NCBI RefSeq assembly: GCF_025465275.1
Contig: NZ_JAODNK010000037.1
Coordinates: 1-40,344, forward strand
Source of the DNA: Nocardia sp.
Lineage (GTDB): Bacteria; Actinomycetota; Actinomycetes; Mycobacteriales; Mycobacteriaceae
DNA: 40,344 nucleotides
Direction: 5' to 3'
Shown here piece after piece: positions 1-8,538 of this stretch; position 1 is the stretch's first letter; every line of letters starts with the position of its first letter. The translations under genes were made by a program, and so were the position numbers. Under the pieces are notes generated by a model. It was not told the DNA's origin. It did not search any database and saw nothing but the letters and a program-made list of their open reading frames with translations.

Positions 1-1
1 C

Positions 2-136
2 GCCGACCGCCACCCCGCCTTCACCCGCTGGCTAGCCGCCCGAACCCTCACCGACCTCACCGACCCCGTCGCCTGGACCCTCACCTGCCTACTCGACGGC
101 ATCACCACCCGCCTGAACCTCCCCACCACCCCCTAA
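2..136 (+). CDS. C-terminal end of a probable TetR-family regulator (partial)
   Basis: The gene enters from the left edge and ends at TAA 134-136. About 44 residues are visible. They contain a TRWLAARTLTDLTDP segment followed by a hydrophobic stretch and LLDGITTRLNL. Helices of the form 'LDGLxxRL' near the C-terminus are common in TetR-type ligand-binding domains, so this is the likeliest family, but the DNA-binding half lies outside the window. Codon use is strongly GC-rich at third positions, which supports real coding. The ligand and the targets cannot be inferred. It runs toward the repeat block and the 3' end of the arylsulfatase gene. Confidence 0.5.
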   Translation, partial: ADRHPAFTRWLAARTLTDLTDPVAWTLTCLLDGITTRLNLPTTP

Positions 137-151
137 CCCCCCGCCAACCAC

Positions 152-523
152 ACAGCCCGTGTCCTTGCCGCACAACGTATATCGGCACTGTGCGGCTTCG
201 ACACAAGCTGCGCGATCAGACACGAGCTGCGCGATCAGACACAAGCTGCGCGATCAGACACGAGCTGCGCGATCAGACACGAGCTGCGCGATCAGACACA
301 AGCTGCGCGATCAGACACGAGCTGTGCCGATTCGACACGGGCTGCGCGATCGGACACGGCCTGTGTGGTCGGCACAGCCCGTGTAGAAGCCGCGCAACGC
401 ATATCGGTGCTGTGCGGATTGGACGCGGGCTGTGTGATCGGACGCGCGCTGCCGATCGGAGATGGGCTGTGCGGCCGTAACAGCCCGTGTAGAAGCCGCG
501 CAACGCATATCGGTGCTGTGCGG
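152..523. repeat. Three copies of a 44-bp dispersed repeat
   Basis: Copies lie at 152-195, 374-417 and 480-523. The second and third are identical over all 44 bp and the first differs at several positions. Each begins ACAGCCCGTGT, the reverse complement of the ACACGGGCTGT word found in the neighbouring 19-bp-type units. The whole block can therefore fold into many alternative hairpins. No gene is supported in 137-584. Confidence 0.85.
200..371. repeat. 19-bp tandem repeat array (minisatellite)
   Basis: Six consecutive 19-bp units (GACACRAGCTGCGCGATCA) occupy 200-313. They differ mainly by A or G at the sixth base. Degenerate units follow to about 371, drifting toward GACACGGGCTGTGNGATCG, and more decayed copies recur to about 580. 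There are no unique spacers, so this is not a CRISPR array. One frame through the array is open on each strand, but the products are pure repeats and I do not call them genes. Confidence 0.9.
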
Positions 524-584
524 CTCAGGCACGGGCTGTGTGATCGGACATGGGCTGTGCCGGTTGAAGACGGGCTGTGTGGCC

Positions 585-2897
585 CTATTCGGCGATGAGT
601 TCGGCTTCCGAGTCCAGGGCGCGCTGGGTGTCTTCGGGGACGCCGATGGCGCCGGGGCGGTAGGTGACGGCGCGGAGGGGGCCGGTGTAGCGGAAGACGC
701 CGCGGCGGTCGCGGAGGTTCCAGTCGACGGGGCCGCGGGCGTCGAGGCCGATGGAGATGCCGGTCCAGGGCGCCATGCCGACCAGTTGGACCTGGTCGGG
801 GAGGTGGGCGGCGCGGACGCCGTTGATGCCGATGGTGAAGTCCCAGCGCAGGTGCGGGCGGACGATCGCGGAGACCGTGAAGTGCTGGCTGCCTTCGGGA
901 ATGGGCCCCGCGTCGACGGTGGTGTACCGGCCGTAGGCGTTGTAGCCGAAGTGCAGGTGACCGTTCTCGACATAGAGCAGGTAGCCGCCCTGGGGATCAC
1001 CGTGGGCAACGAGGACACCTTCATCACCGGGGCGGTAGTCCGCCAGCTCCACGGCAATGGTGAAGTCGCGGTACGCGATCAGGCGCTGGGAGCGGTAGCG
1101 CTCGAGTGTGGGGGTGCCGGCCAGAATGCGAACGCGTTCGGTGAGCCGGGCCTCCTCCGGCCGGCGGTGTGCCAGGTCCTTCCGGGTGACGAGCGGGAAA
1201 ACCGTGTTGTGCCAGGCGGCTTCGTCCCAGGCCGCGGACAGCTCGGCCACCTTCTCCGGGAACTGCTCCGACAGATCATGCAATTCGGTCGGATCGGTGC
1301 GCACATCGAACAACTGCCAGTGCGGATTGTCGATCCCGCGAGCGGGCTCGTGCAGCGCGAGCAGCTTCCACCCGTCGCGGTAGAAGCCACGATGCCCGGT
1401 CATCTCCGAGTACTGCTCGATATGCCGGGAGATCGCCTGCTGATCGCGCAGCACCTCGGCCGCGGAAATACCGTCGAAATCCTTGGCGGGCAGACCATTA
1501 CGCACGGTCGGCCGCTCCAGCCCGGCCAACTCCAGCAGTGTGGGAGTCAGATCGGTGATGTAGGTGTACTCCTGCCGGATGCCGCTGTCGCCTTCGGTAC
1601 GCGGCAGTCCCTTGGGCCAGGACAGCAGGAACGGGACACGCACGCCACCCGCGAACGTCTGCCCCTTGTAGAAGCGGAACGGCGTATTGGAGGCCTGCCC
1701 CCACCCGCGCGGATAGTGCACGCCCAGCTTCGCCGACCCGATGAGCTCCTCATCGTGCGGCACATCGCGTTCCCAGTCCGGCTCGTCCACCTGCGCGAAC
1801 TGCGCGAAATAGGAGCGGGTGCCCTCCGGCCCGCCCTCGGCCGTACCACCGTTGTCGGAGGTGAAAACGATAATGGTGTTGTCGAGTTCGCCGAGCTGCT
1901 CCAGTGTTTCGACAATCCGCCCCAGGCTCTGGTCGATGCTGTCGACCATGCCGGCGTACACCTCCATGTACCGCTCGAAGCGCGACTGCTGCTCGGGCGT
2001 CAGCGAATCCCACTCCTGCGCTTCATATCCCGGCTCGGTATTGCGCGGCTTCTGCTGCGTCCCCTCCGGGAACAACCCCTGTGCGAGCTGCGAGGCGAAG
2101 CGGCTCTGCCGCAACCGATCCCAGCCCTCCCGGTACTTACCGCGATACTTGGCCAGATCCTCCGGCTTGGCCTGCAGCGGCCCGTGCATGGCGGTATGCG
2201 CGAAGTAGAGGAAGAACGGCTTGTCGGCGTCGTGGGCGCGCAGTTCCTTGAGGTACCCGACGGCGCGATCGGTGTAGTCGTCGGTGAGGTAGTACCCCTC
2301 CGGGTACTCCTCCACATCCACCGCCGAGCTGTCGGAGATCAGCTGATTCGGATGGTAGAAGGAGTTCATCCCCTCCAAAGACCCGTAGTAGCGGTCGAAT
2401 CCGCGCTGCGTCGGCCAGGAGTCGCGGTGCGAGGCCGGATGCAGCGTGGCATCGCGCACCAGATGCCACTTGCCGACCGCATAGGTGGCATAGCCATTGG
2501 CGCGCAGGATCTCCGGCAGCGTCAGCACATCATCGGCAAGTTCCAGCCGCAGTCCCGGATAGCCGGGGTCGGCATTGGCCACGAACCCGAACCCGGCCCG
2601 ATGCGAGTTCACACCCGTCAGCAGGGCCGCGCGCGACGGCGAGCACAGCGGCGTGGTGTGAAAATTGGTGAGCCGCAGTCCATCCGCCGCAATGCGATCC
2701 AGGGTCGGGGTGTCGATCTCGGAGCCGAAGGGCCCGATATCGCTGAAGCCCATGTCGTCGACCAGCACCACGATAATGTTGGGCGCACCGTCCGGGGCGG
2801 TCGGCGGGTAGAGCCATTCGGGTGTCGAATCGGCGGTGGTACGGCCGATATCGCCACCGAAGTTCTCGTATCCACGGGCATGAGAGGGAACAGGCAT
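585..2897 (-). CDS. Arylsulfatase (formylglycine type, AtsA/AtsD-like)
   Basis: This predicted sulfate-ester hydrolase has about 770 residues, close to the roughly 787 of mycobacterial AtsA/AtsD. From the ATG at 2897 the visible motifs are a metal-binding VLVDDMG near 44-50, and LCSPSR with Cys85 as the residue converted to formylglycine. They continue with VGKWHL near 141-146 and FTSDNGG near 345-351. Residues from about 540 onward form a beta-rich C-terminal domain (YLLYVENGHLHFGYN) typical of the long actinobacterial enzymes. No clear secretion signal is visible, so it is probably cytoplasmic. An upstream in-frame TTG at 2957 is possible. I prefer 2897 because MPVPSHARGY followed by GRT resembles family N-termini; neither start has a convincing ribosome site. 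It is divergent from an ABC importer, which suggests sulfur scavenging. Activity would need a formylglycine-generating enzyme encoded elsewhere. Confidence 0.93.
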   Translation of the reverse strand: MPVPSHARGYENFGGDIGRTTADSTPEWLYPPTAPDGAPNIIVVLVDDMGFSDIGPFGSEIDTPTLDRIAADGLRLTNFHTTPLCSPSRAALLTGVNSHRAGFGFVANADPGYPGLRLELADDVLTLPEILRANGYATYAVGKWHLVRDATLHPASHRDSWPTQRGFDRYYGSLEGMNSFYHPNQLISDSSAVDVEEYPEGYYLTDDYTDRAVGYLKELRAHDADKPFFLYFAHTAMHGPLQAKPEDLAKYRGKYREGWDRLRQSRFASQLAQGLFPEGTQQKPRNTEPGYEAQEWDSLTPEQQSRFERYMEVYAGMVDSIDQSLGRIVETLEQLGELDNTIIVFTSDNGGTAEGGPEGTRSYFAQFAQVDEPDWERDVPHDEELIGSAKLGVHYPRGWGQASNTPFRFYKGQTFAGGVRVPFLLSWPKGLPRTEGDSGIRQEYTYITDLTPTLLELAGLERPTVRNGLPAKDFDGISAAEVLRDQQAISRHIEQYSEMTGHRGFYRDGWKLLALHEPARGIDNPHWQLFDVRTDPTELHDLSEQFPEKVAELSAAWDEAAWHNTVFPLVTRKDLAHRRPEEARLTERVRILAGTPTLERYRSQRLIAYRDFTIAVELADYRPGDEGVLVAHGDPQGGYLLYVENGHLHFGYNAYGRYTTVDAGPIPEGSQHFTVSAIVRPHLRWDFTIGINGVRAAHLPDQVQLVGMAPWTGISIGLDARGPVDWNLRDRRGVFRYTGPLRAVTYRPGAIGVPEDTQRALDSEAELIAE

Positions 2898-2983
2898 TCT
2901 CTCAGCAAAGGTTGGTACCTGGTCTGCTGACCAGGGTTTCACGCACGCTGCGCGCAACCGCTGATCGCGCGCTCAGCGACTGT

Positions 2984-2989
2984 TAGCGT
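2984..2989 (+). promoter_or_regulatory. -10 element (TAGCGT) for a leaderless transcript
   Basis: TAGCGT fits the actinobacterial TANNNT -10 pattern. It ends six bases before the ATG at 2996, so transcription would begin at or next to that A. No good -35 is visible. This predicted spacing is what suggests that the small ORF at 2996 is translated without a 5' leader. Confidence 0.5.
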
Positions 2990-2995
2990 CGCCGC

Positions 2996-3076
2996 ATGCA
3001 CATCAGTCGCCTCTGCACGCCCCGCACCGGAATGCTCCGGACTTCGCGGGTGCAGGGCTGTCGTCGCTGTGCCTGA
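2996..3076 (+). CDS. Cysteine-containing leader peptide upstream of the ABC importer (predicted)
   Basis: The ORF encodes 26 residues. It begins MHISRLCTPR and ends QGCRRCA, with Cys at positions 7, 22 and 25. A -10 element lies where a leaderless start would need it. The ORF lies 98 bp upstream of the importer's lipoprotein gene. The DNA inside it can fold: CTGCAC-CCGC near 3012-3025 pairs with GCGGGTGCAG near 3046-3055. Known background: in mycobacteria, leaderless small ORFs rich in terminal cysteine codons attenuate downstream sulfur genes when cysteine is plentiful. My inference is that this one does the same for the importer. Translation is not proven, and the two late cysteines are separated rather than consecutive. 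Confidence 0.5.
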   Translation: MHISRLCTPRTGMLRTSRVQGCRRCA

Positions 3077-3093
3077 CGCGCCGGCCCGCGCGT
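3076..3093 (+). promoter_or_regulatory. Short GC hairpin after the leader ORF, possible attenuator part
   Basis: ACGCGC 3076-3081 pairs with GCGCGT 3088-3093 around a six-base loop, directly at the leader ORF stop codon. The sequence after it (AATCCTTACTTCTCTC) is pyrimidine-rich but has no strong T run. It is at best a weak intrinsic terminator or a pause/Rho-linked element. Confidence 0.3.
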
Positions 3094-3174
3094 AATCCTT
3101 ACTTCTCTCGTCCCCACGGGTGCGTCCACTGCACCCCGCCGCCTGGCGCGGCCATGTATCTCGAGGATTTCCAG

Positions 3175-4764
3175 ATGAATTCGTCCCCCGGCGGACTCGA
3201 TCGTCGTCATTTCCTGCGCAACTCCGGTGTTGCCGCCCTCGCCATTTTCGGCGGCGGCGTGCTGGCGGCCTGCTCCTCCGCGGTGAACCAGCAGAAGGGC
3301 GGCGGCGACGACAATGCGCAGCCGGTGCAGGGCGGCACGCTGAAGTACGGCGTCCTGGTGGATCTGGTTCCGGCCAATATCCTCACCAATACCGGCACCA
3401 CCCCGTATGTGGTCGGCCTGGTCTTCGAATCCCTGGTGCGCTACCCGCACGACAAGCTGGATCCGCAGCCGCTGCTGGCCAAGTCGTGGACGCTCGCGCC
3501 GGACGGCCGTTCCATTTCGCTGGTGCTGCGCGATGATGTGAAGTTCCACAGCGGTCGTGCTCTCACCTCGAAGGATGTCGAATTCTCGCTGCGCACCTAT
3601 GCCGATCCGAAGTGGTCGGCGCAGTTGAAGAGCACCGCCGCGGCCATTACCGGCTTCGACACCACCGACCCGCACCAGATCAAGCTGACCTTCGCGCAGC
3701 CACTGGGCAATATCTTCGACCTGCTCGACACCGTACCCATCCTGGACAGCGAATCCATCGATCAGCTGGCCACCGCCGACAAGATCATCGGCACCGGGCC
3801 CTTCCGCTTCGTGCAGCGAATCCCGAACCAGCAGTTGGTATTCGAGAAGAATCCGAACTACTGGGTGCCCGACCGCCCGTACCTGGACCGGGTCGAGCTC
3901 ACCGTCATCAGCGATAACAACGCACAGCTCAATGCGCTCAAGACCGGCCAGATCCACTTCGCGGACGGCATCACCTATCGCGACAACGAGAACCTCGGCA
4001 AGACCGACGGCTATCACGTGGTCACGTACGAGGGCGCGGAAGTGCAGATGTACGTCGGCGTGAATGTGCAGAATCCGGCGCTCGCCGATGTGAAGCTGCG
4101 CCAGGCCATCGCCTATGCCATCGACCGTGATCGCATTATCACCGAGGTGTTCCGCGGCGCCGGCTACGCCCTGAATCTCCCGTGGCCCAAGACATCTCCC
4201 GCCTTCGACGACACCCGCAACACCCGCTTCCAGCGAGATCTGACCAAGGCCGAGCAGGTGCTGTCGGAGCTGCCCAAGCCGCCGAAGCTGCCGCTGGCCT
4301 TCACCGCCGGCTATGCGACCTACGAGGCCACCGCGCAGATCGTGCAGGCCAATCTCGCCGAAATCGGCATCGAGACCGAACTTGTGCCGACGGATAATGC
4401 CACCTTCGTGAAACAGCTGATCGGCGGGCAGTTCCCGGGCCTGTGGGTGACCGATCACTCGTGGGCGCAGTTCACGCCCTCCACCCTCACCGCCAGTGCC
4501 TATCCGTTCAATGCGCGCAAGAACACCTCGCATTTCGAATCGCCCGCCTATGTGGCGGCGGCCGATGCGGCCTGGCAGCTGCCGCAGGGCACCGGTCCCG
4601 ATGCGCAGCGCGCCTACGGGGTACTGAGCGATCAGCTGCTGGACGGGCTGTGGCTCATCGAGATCGGCGTCCGGTTCGCACAGGGGACCACCTCCAAGAA
4701 CCTGCACGCCGTCAACTGGACCAAGCGTCGTGAGCTCGCCCTCACGGACACCTTCCTGGCATGA
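3175..4764 (+). CDS. ABC importer substrate-binding lipoprotein (family 5)
   Basis: This is an extracellular binding protein of the SBP_bac_5 family (peptide, nickel and related solutes), 529 residues from ATG 3175. That start is chosen because GAGGA at 3163-3167 is seven bases upstream; an in-frame ATG at 3154 has no ribosome site. The N-terminus carries twin arginines (LDRRHFLRN, residues 8-16), a hydrophobic core and the lipobox LAAC with Cys33. Tat export and lipid anchoring are therefore likely. The mature part has the family pattern QGGTLKYGV, VFESLV, DVKFHSGRALTSKDVEFS and KLRQAIAYAIDRD. The permease gene overlaps its stop codon. The ligand cannot be read from sequence. The divergent arylsulfatase and the cysteine-bearing leader suggest a sulfur compound. 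Confidence 0.93.
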   Translation: MNSSPGGLDRRHFLRNSGVAALAIFGGGVLAACSSAVNQQKGGGDDNAQPVQGGTLKYGVLVDLVPANILTNTGTTPYVVGLVFESLVRYPHDKLDPQPLLAKSWTLAPDGRSISLVLRDDVKFHSGRALTSKDVEFSLRTYADPKWSAQLKSTAAAITGFDTTDPHQIKLTFAQPLGNIFDLLDTVPILDSESIDQLATADKIIGTGPFRFVQRIPNQQLVFEKNPNYWVPDRPYLDRVELTVISDNNAQLNALKTGQIHFADGITYRDNENLGKTDGYHVVTYEGAEVQMYVGVNVQNPALADVKLRQAIAYAIDRDRIITEVFRGAGYALNLPWPKTSPAFDDTRNTRFQRDLTKAEQVLSELPKPPKLPLAFTAGYATYEATAQIVQANLAEIGIETELVPTDNATFVKQLIGGQFPGLWVTDHSWAQFTPSTLTASAYPFNARKNTSHFESPAYVAAADAAWQLPQGTGPDAQRAYGVLSDQLLDGLWLIEIGVRFAQGTTSKNLHAVNWTKRRELALTDTFLA

Positions 4765-5720
4765 CCGGCTATCTGCTGCGCCGGGTTCCCTCCGCCGTGG
4801 CGGTGCTGTTCGGCGCCTCCGTCCTGATCTTCCTGCTGCTGCGGCTGGTGCCCGGCGATCCGGCCATGATCCTGGCCGGCCCCGACGCCGGCCCGGACAC
4901 CATCGCGAGCATTCGGCACCAGCTCGGCCTGGACCGATCCATGCCCGCCCAGTACCTGAGCTGGCTGCACGGGGTGTTCACCGGTGATCTGGGCCGGTCC
5001 TACATCATCGGCGGGCAGATCTCCGATCTGGTCGGGCGCGGGCTCACCAATACCCTGGTGCTCGCGGCCTTCTCGCTGCTGCTGGCCGTCAGCGTGAGCC
5101 TGGCCGTGAGCGTCGCCGCGGTGCTGTGGAACAAGCGCTGGCTGAACAGCATTGTCGCGGCGGCCAATACGGTTGCCATCGCCGTGCCGCCGTATGTGAC
5201 CGCCGTGCTGCTGGTGCTGGTATTCGCCATCGCGATTCCGATCCTGCCGGCCGGCGGTATTCCGCCGGACGGGTTCTTCGCACAACCGGATATCACCGTG
5301 CAGTACCTGCTGCTGCCGTCCATCTGCCTGGCGCTGCCGGTGACCGCCGCGCTCACTCGTTTCCTCACCGAAGCGCTGCGCACCGAAATGCGGCAGCCCT
5401 ATGTCTTGACCACTCGGGCACTGGGGATTTCGCACCGGCAGATCGTCACCCGCGGTGCGCTGCGCAATGCGCTGCCCACCCTGCTGACCGTGCTCGGCAT
5501 TCAGACCGGCCAGGTGCTGGGCGGTGCGGTGCTGGTCGAGGCGGCCTTCGCCTGGCCAGGCATCGGCCAGCTCATCGAGCAGGGCATCAATCGCCGTGAC
5601 TATCCCGTGGTGCAGGCGCTGCTGCTGTTCTCGGTGGCGGTGTTCGTGGTCATTCAGCTGGCCACCGATGTGGTGCACGCGTATCTCGATCCCCGCATCC
5701 GCATAGGAGGCCGATCATGA
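4761..5720 (+). CDS. ABC importer permease, DppB-type
   Basis: This is an inner-membrane permease of the binding-protein-dependent class, 319 residues. The start is MTGYLLRRVPSAVAVLFGASVLIFLLL interrupted by RLVPGDPA, the usual DppB-type first helix and following loop. About six hydrophobic segments are visible. The cytoplasmic EAA-type loop (LTTRALGISHRQIV then RGALRNALP) lies near residues 214-240 and would contact the ATPase. The ATG overlaps the lipoprotein stop codon (ATGA), and its own stop overlaps the next permease start, so the four importer genes form one translationally coupled operon. Confidence 0.93.
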   Translation: MTGYLLRRVPSAVAVLFGASVLIFLLLRLVPGDPAMILAGPDAGPDTIASIRHQLGLDRSMPAQYLSWLHGVFTGDLGRSYIIGGQISDLVGRGLTNTLVLAAFSLLLAVSVSLAVSVAAVLWNKRWLNSIVAAANTVAIAVPPYVTAVLLVLVFAIAIPILPAGGIPPDGFFAQPDITVQYLLLPSICLALPVTAALTRFLTEALRTEMRQPYVLTTRALGISHRQIVTRGALRNALPTLLTVLGIQTGQVLGGAVLVEAAFAWPGIGQLIEQGINRRDYPVVQALLLFSVAVFVVIQLATDVVHAYLDPRIRIGGRS

Positions 5721-6622
5721 GCGATCTCACCACCTTGCCCGGCACCGATCCGGCCGTGACCGCCGGCGCGGACGCGGTCGAAACCGCTGACCGCGCGCCG
5801 AATCCGTCCCGGTCGCCGCTCCAGGCCCTGCGTAGGGGGCAGGGTCTGGCGGGCGTGGTGCTGGTCGCCGTTATCGCGATTGCGGGCCTGGCCGCCGGAG
5901 TATTGACGAAATACGATCCGCTGACCCAGATTCCGGGCGCGAACCTGCTCGGCCCGAGCTCCGAGCACTGGCTGGGCACCGACAGTGTCAATCGGGATGT
6001 GTTCTCCCGGGTGCTGTTCGGCGTCCGCATCGACCTGTTCATCGCCTTCACCGCCGTGCCGCTCGGCGCGCTCGCCGGCGCCCTGACCGGACTGCTGGCC
6101 AGCGTCAACACTATTGCCGATGTGATCACCCAGCGGCTGTTCGACCTGATCCTGGCCTTCCCGGCGCTGATCTTCGCCATCGCGCTGACCGCGGTCACCG
6201 GGCCCGGCGTGCAGGCGGTCATCGTCGTCATCGTGGCCGCCGAAATCCCGATCTTCGGCAGGCAGATTCGCACCGCCATCCTGGCCGTGCGGGAACAGCC
6301 GTTCGTGGAGGCCGCCGAGGTGATCGGCGCGGGCACCTGGTGGACGCTGCGTAAGCACGTGCTGCCCAATGTGATCGAACCGCTCGCAGTGCAATTGGCG
6401 CTGTCGCTGTCGCTCGCGGTCTTCATCGAGGGCGCCATGAGCTTCATCGGCATCGGCGTACGACCGCCGGATCCCTCACTGGGATCGCTCATCTCGGAGT
6501 CCATTCGCAATCTGGACGCCAATCCGGCGTATGCGATCGGGCCGCTGCTGGTGGTCTCCGGCCTCACGCTCGGATTCCTATTGATCGCCCAGGCACTGGG
6601 CCGCGCCCGGAGGATCGGATGA
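5717..6622 (+). CDS. ABC importer permease, DppC-type
   Basis: This second permease subunit has 301 residues. A disordered N-terminus of about 40 residues precedes a first membrane helix (GVVLVAVIAIAGLAAGVL). The DppC signature region follows, including HWLGTDSVNRDVFSRVLFG near residues 85-103. The EAA-type loop (FVEAAEVIGAGTWWTLRKHVLPN) is near 195-217. A GPLLVVSGLTLGFLLIAQ final helix ends the protein. It pairs with the preceding DppB-type subunit to form the pore. It starts with a 4-base ATGA overlap and ends with another overlap into the ATPase gene. A GGAGG sequence (5706-5710) sits seven bases before its ATG. Confidence 0.93.
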   Translation: MSDLTTLPGTDPAVTAGADAVETADRAPNPSRSPLQALRRGQGLAGVVLVAVIAIAGLAAGVLTKYDPLTQIPGANLLGPSSEHWLGTDSVNRDVFSRVLFGVRIDLFIAFTAVPLGALAGALTGLLASVNTIADVITQRLFDLILAFPALIFAIALTAVTGPGVQAVIVVIVAAEIPIFGRQIRTAILAVREQPFVEAAEVIGAGTWWTLRKHVLPNVIEPLAVQLALSLSLAVFIEGAMSFIGIGVRPPDPSLGSLISESIRNLDANPAYAIGPLLVVSGLTLGFLLIAQALGRARRIG

Positions 6623-8385
6623 GCGACCACGACCGGCAGCCACTGCTGGATATTCGGAACCTGGTGGTGCGCTTCGGCGCTCGCACCGTGGTGAACGGCG
6701 TCGATGTGCAGGTCGGGCGCGGTGAGACCGTCGCACTGGTCGGCGAATCCGGCTCCGGCAAATCACTCACCGCCCGTGCGGTACTGGGCCTGCTGCCCGA
6801 CGGCGCGCAGGCCGAGGGCTCGATCCGATTGGGTGACACCGAAATCATCGGTACCCCCGACACCGAACTGCGGGCGCTACGCGGTACCGGGGCCGCCATG
6901 GTGTTCCAGGAGCCGCAGACCGCGCTCAATCCGGTGCAGAAGGTCGGCACCCAGATCACCCAGGCGCTGCGCGCGCATCGCTCGATCAGCAAGGCCGAGG
7001 CCCGAACTCGCGCCGTCGAACTGCTGGCCCTGGTCGATATCCCCGAACCGGACAAGCGTGTCGACTGGTATCCGCACCAGCTCTCCGGCGGCCAGAAGCA
7101 GCGGATCGTCATCGCCCTGGCGCTCTCCGGCGAACCGGATCTGCTCATTGCCGACGAACCCACGACCGCGCTCGATGTGACCGTGCAGGCCGAGATCCTG
7201 GATCTGCTGCGCGATCTGCAGCGCCGCACCGGCACCGCCATTCTCTTCATCACCCACAATCTCGGTGTGGTCGCGGCTATTGCCGACCGGGTGGTGGTGC
7301 TGCGCGCGGGCGAGATCGTCGAAACGCGGCCCGTCCGCGAGCTTTTCGCCGATCCCCGCGAGGACTACACCCGGACCCTGCTCGCGGCGGTCCCGACGCT
7401 CCCGGCCCCCGCGGCGGATTCGGCCACGACCTTGCTGCAGCTGCCGGTTCCGGAAGCCGGAGAGTCCCCGGACGCCGTGCCCGAGGCCGTCGTCACAGTC
7501 GGCGAGCCCGCTCTCGCCGAGGTCACGGCGGTTGTTGTGCCCGAGGCGGCCCCGGAACGCGAACCGGTGCTGCACATCTCGGATCTCTCGGTGGTGTATC
7601 GCAGTCAGCGCAAGCAGTTCCGCGCATTGCACGAGGTATCGCTGACCGTCGCACCCCGGGAAGTGATCGGGCTGGTGGGTGAATCCGGCTCCGGCAAGAG
7701 CACTCTCGGCCGCGCAGCTCTCGGCCTGGTGCCCGCCACCACCGGTGAGGTAGTGCTGCAGGGCATCTCGCTGCGAGGGCTGTCGAAGCGTGATCTGCGC
7801 GGACTGCGCAAGAACGTCGCCCTGGTGCATCAGGACGTCACCGCCTCGCTGGACCCGCGCCGCAGCCTGGAGGACGCCATCGGCGAGCCGCTCCTGGTGC
7901 ACCGGGTCGCCTCCGGCGCCCTGCTGCGCGCCCGGGTCGGCGACCTGCTGGAATCGGTCCGGCTGCCGCGCGACTACGCCACCCGCCGACCCGCCGAGCT
8001 CTCCGGCGGCCAGCGGCAGCGGGTCGCGCTCGCCCGTGCGCTCGCCCTCGCGCCCCGGCTACTGGTGGCGGACGAGCCCACCAGCGCCCTCGACGTATCG
8101 GTACAGGCACAGGTACTGGACCTTTTCACCGATCTGCGCGAAGAATATGGTTTCGCCTGTCTGTTCATCAGTCACGATCTCGCGGTGGTCAATCAAATCG
8201 CCGATCACGTAGTGGTGTTGCGACAGGGCAATGTGATCGAAACCGGGCCGGTCACAGATGTTTTCGGTAATCCACGCGAGGATTACACACGCCGTCTTCT
8301 GGAAGCCGTTCCCGCACCCGATCCGGAGCAGGCACGCAGTCGTGAATCGGCGGCGGAACCTACGCCACTCGCACTGGGGGCGTAG
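6619..8385 (+). CDS. ABC importer ATPase, fused DppD-DppF type
   Basis: A single 588-residue protein carries both nucleotide-binding domains. Domain 1 has Walker A GESGSGKS at 42-49, the signature LSGGQKQRI and Walker B LLIADEPTTALD. Domain 2 has GESGSGKS at 354-361, LSGGQRQRV and LLVADEPTSALD. An Ala/Pro/Glu-rich linker of roughly 60 residues (about 255-315) joins them. Each domain ends with the oligopeptide-transporter tail seen in this family (REDYTRTLL and REDYTRRLL). It supplies ATP hydrolysis for the two permeases and is the last gene of the operon. No obvious intrinsic terminator follows in the next 100 bases. Confidence 0.95.
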   Translation: MSDHDRQPLLDIRNLVVRFGARTVVNGVDVQVGRGETVALVGESGSGKSLTARAVLGLLPDGAQAEGSIRLGDTEIIGTPDTELRALRGTGAAMVFQEPQTALNPVQKVGTQITQALRAHRSISKAEARTRAVELLALVDIPEPDKRVDWYPHQLSGGQKQRIVIALALSGEPDLLIADEPTTALDVTVQAEILDLLRDLQRRTGTAILFITHNLGVVAAIADRVVVLRAGEIVETRPVRELFADPREDYTRTLLAAVPTLPAPAADSATTLLQLPVPEAGESPDAVPEAVVTVGEPALAEVTAVVVPEAAPEREPVLHISDLSVVYRSQRKQFRALHEVSLTVAPREVIGLVGESGSGKSTLGRAALGLVPATTGEVVLQGISLRGLSKRDLRGLRKNVALVHQDVTASLDPRRSLEDAIGEPLLVHRVASGALLRARVGDLLESVRLPRDYATRRPAELSGGQRQRVALARALALAPRLLVADEPTSALDVSVQAQVLDLFTDLREEYGFACLFISHDLAVVNQIADHVVVLRQGNVIETGPVTDVFGNPREDYTRRLLEAVPAPDPEQARSRESAAEPTPLALGA

Positions 8386-8538
8386 GTAATTCCGGACAGG
8401 ATCAGTGACATATACAAACAGGGATAGTGCGCTGTAGCTGCCATTCGGACGAGTTGTGCAAGCATCCACCAGAAGGGGGAATACCCGGCGGCGTCCCACT
8501 CGCGACGCGCTGGCCGGGCAAGCTGAAGGAGGACTGCG

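Noticed and set aside
200..371. CRISPR-like regular repeats
   Set aside because: The 19-bp units are directly abutting with no unique spacers, and no cas genes are near.
462..2930. Long open frame opposite the arylsulfatase gene
   Set aside because: It is an antisense shadow caused by high GC. The reverse strand carries all sulfatase motifs and the shadow product has none.
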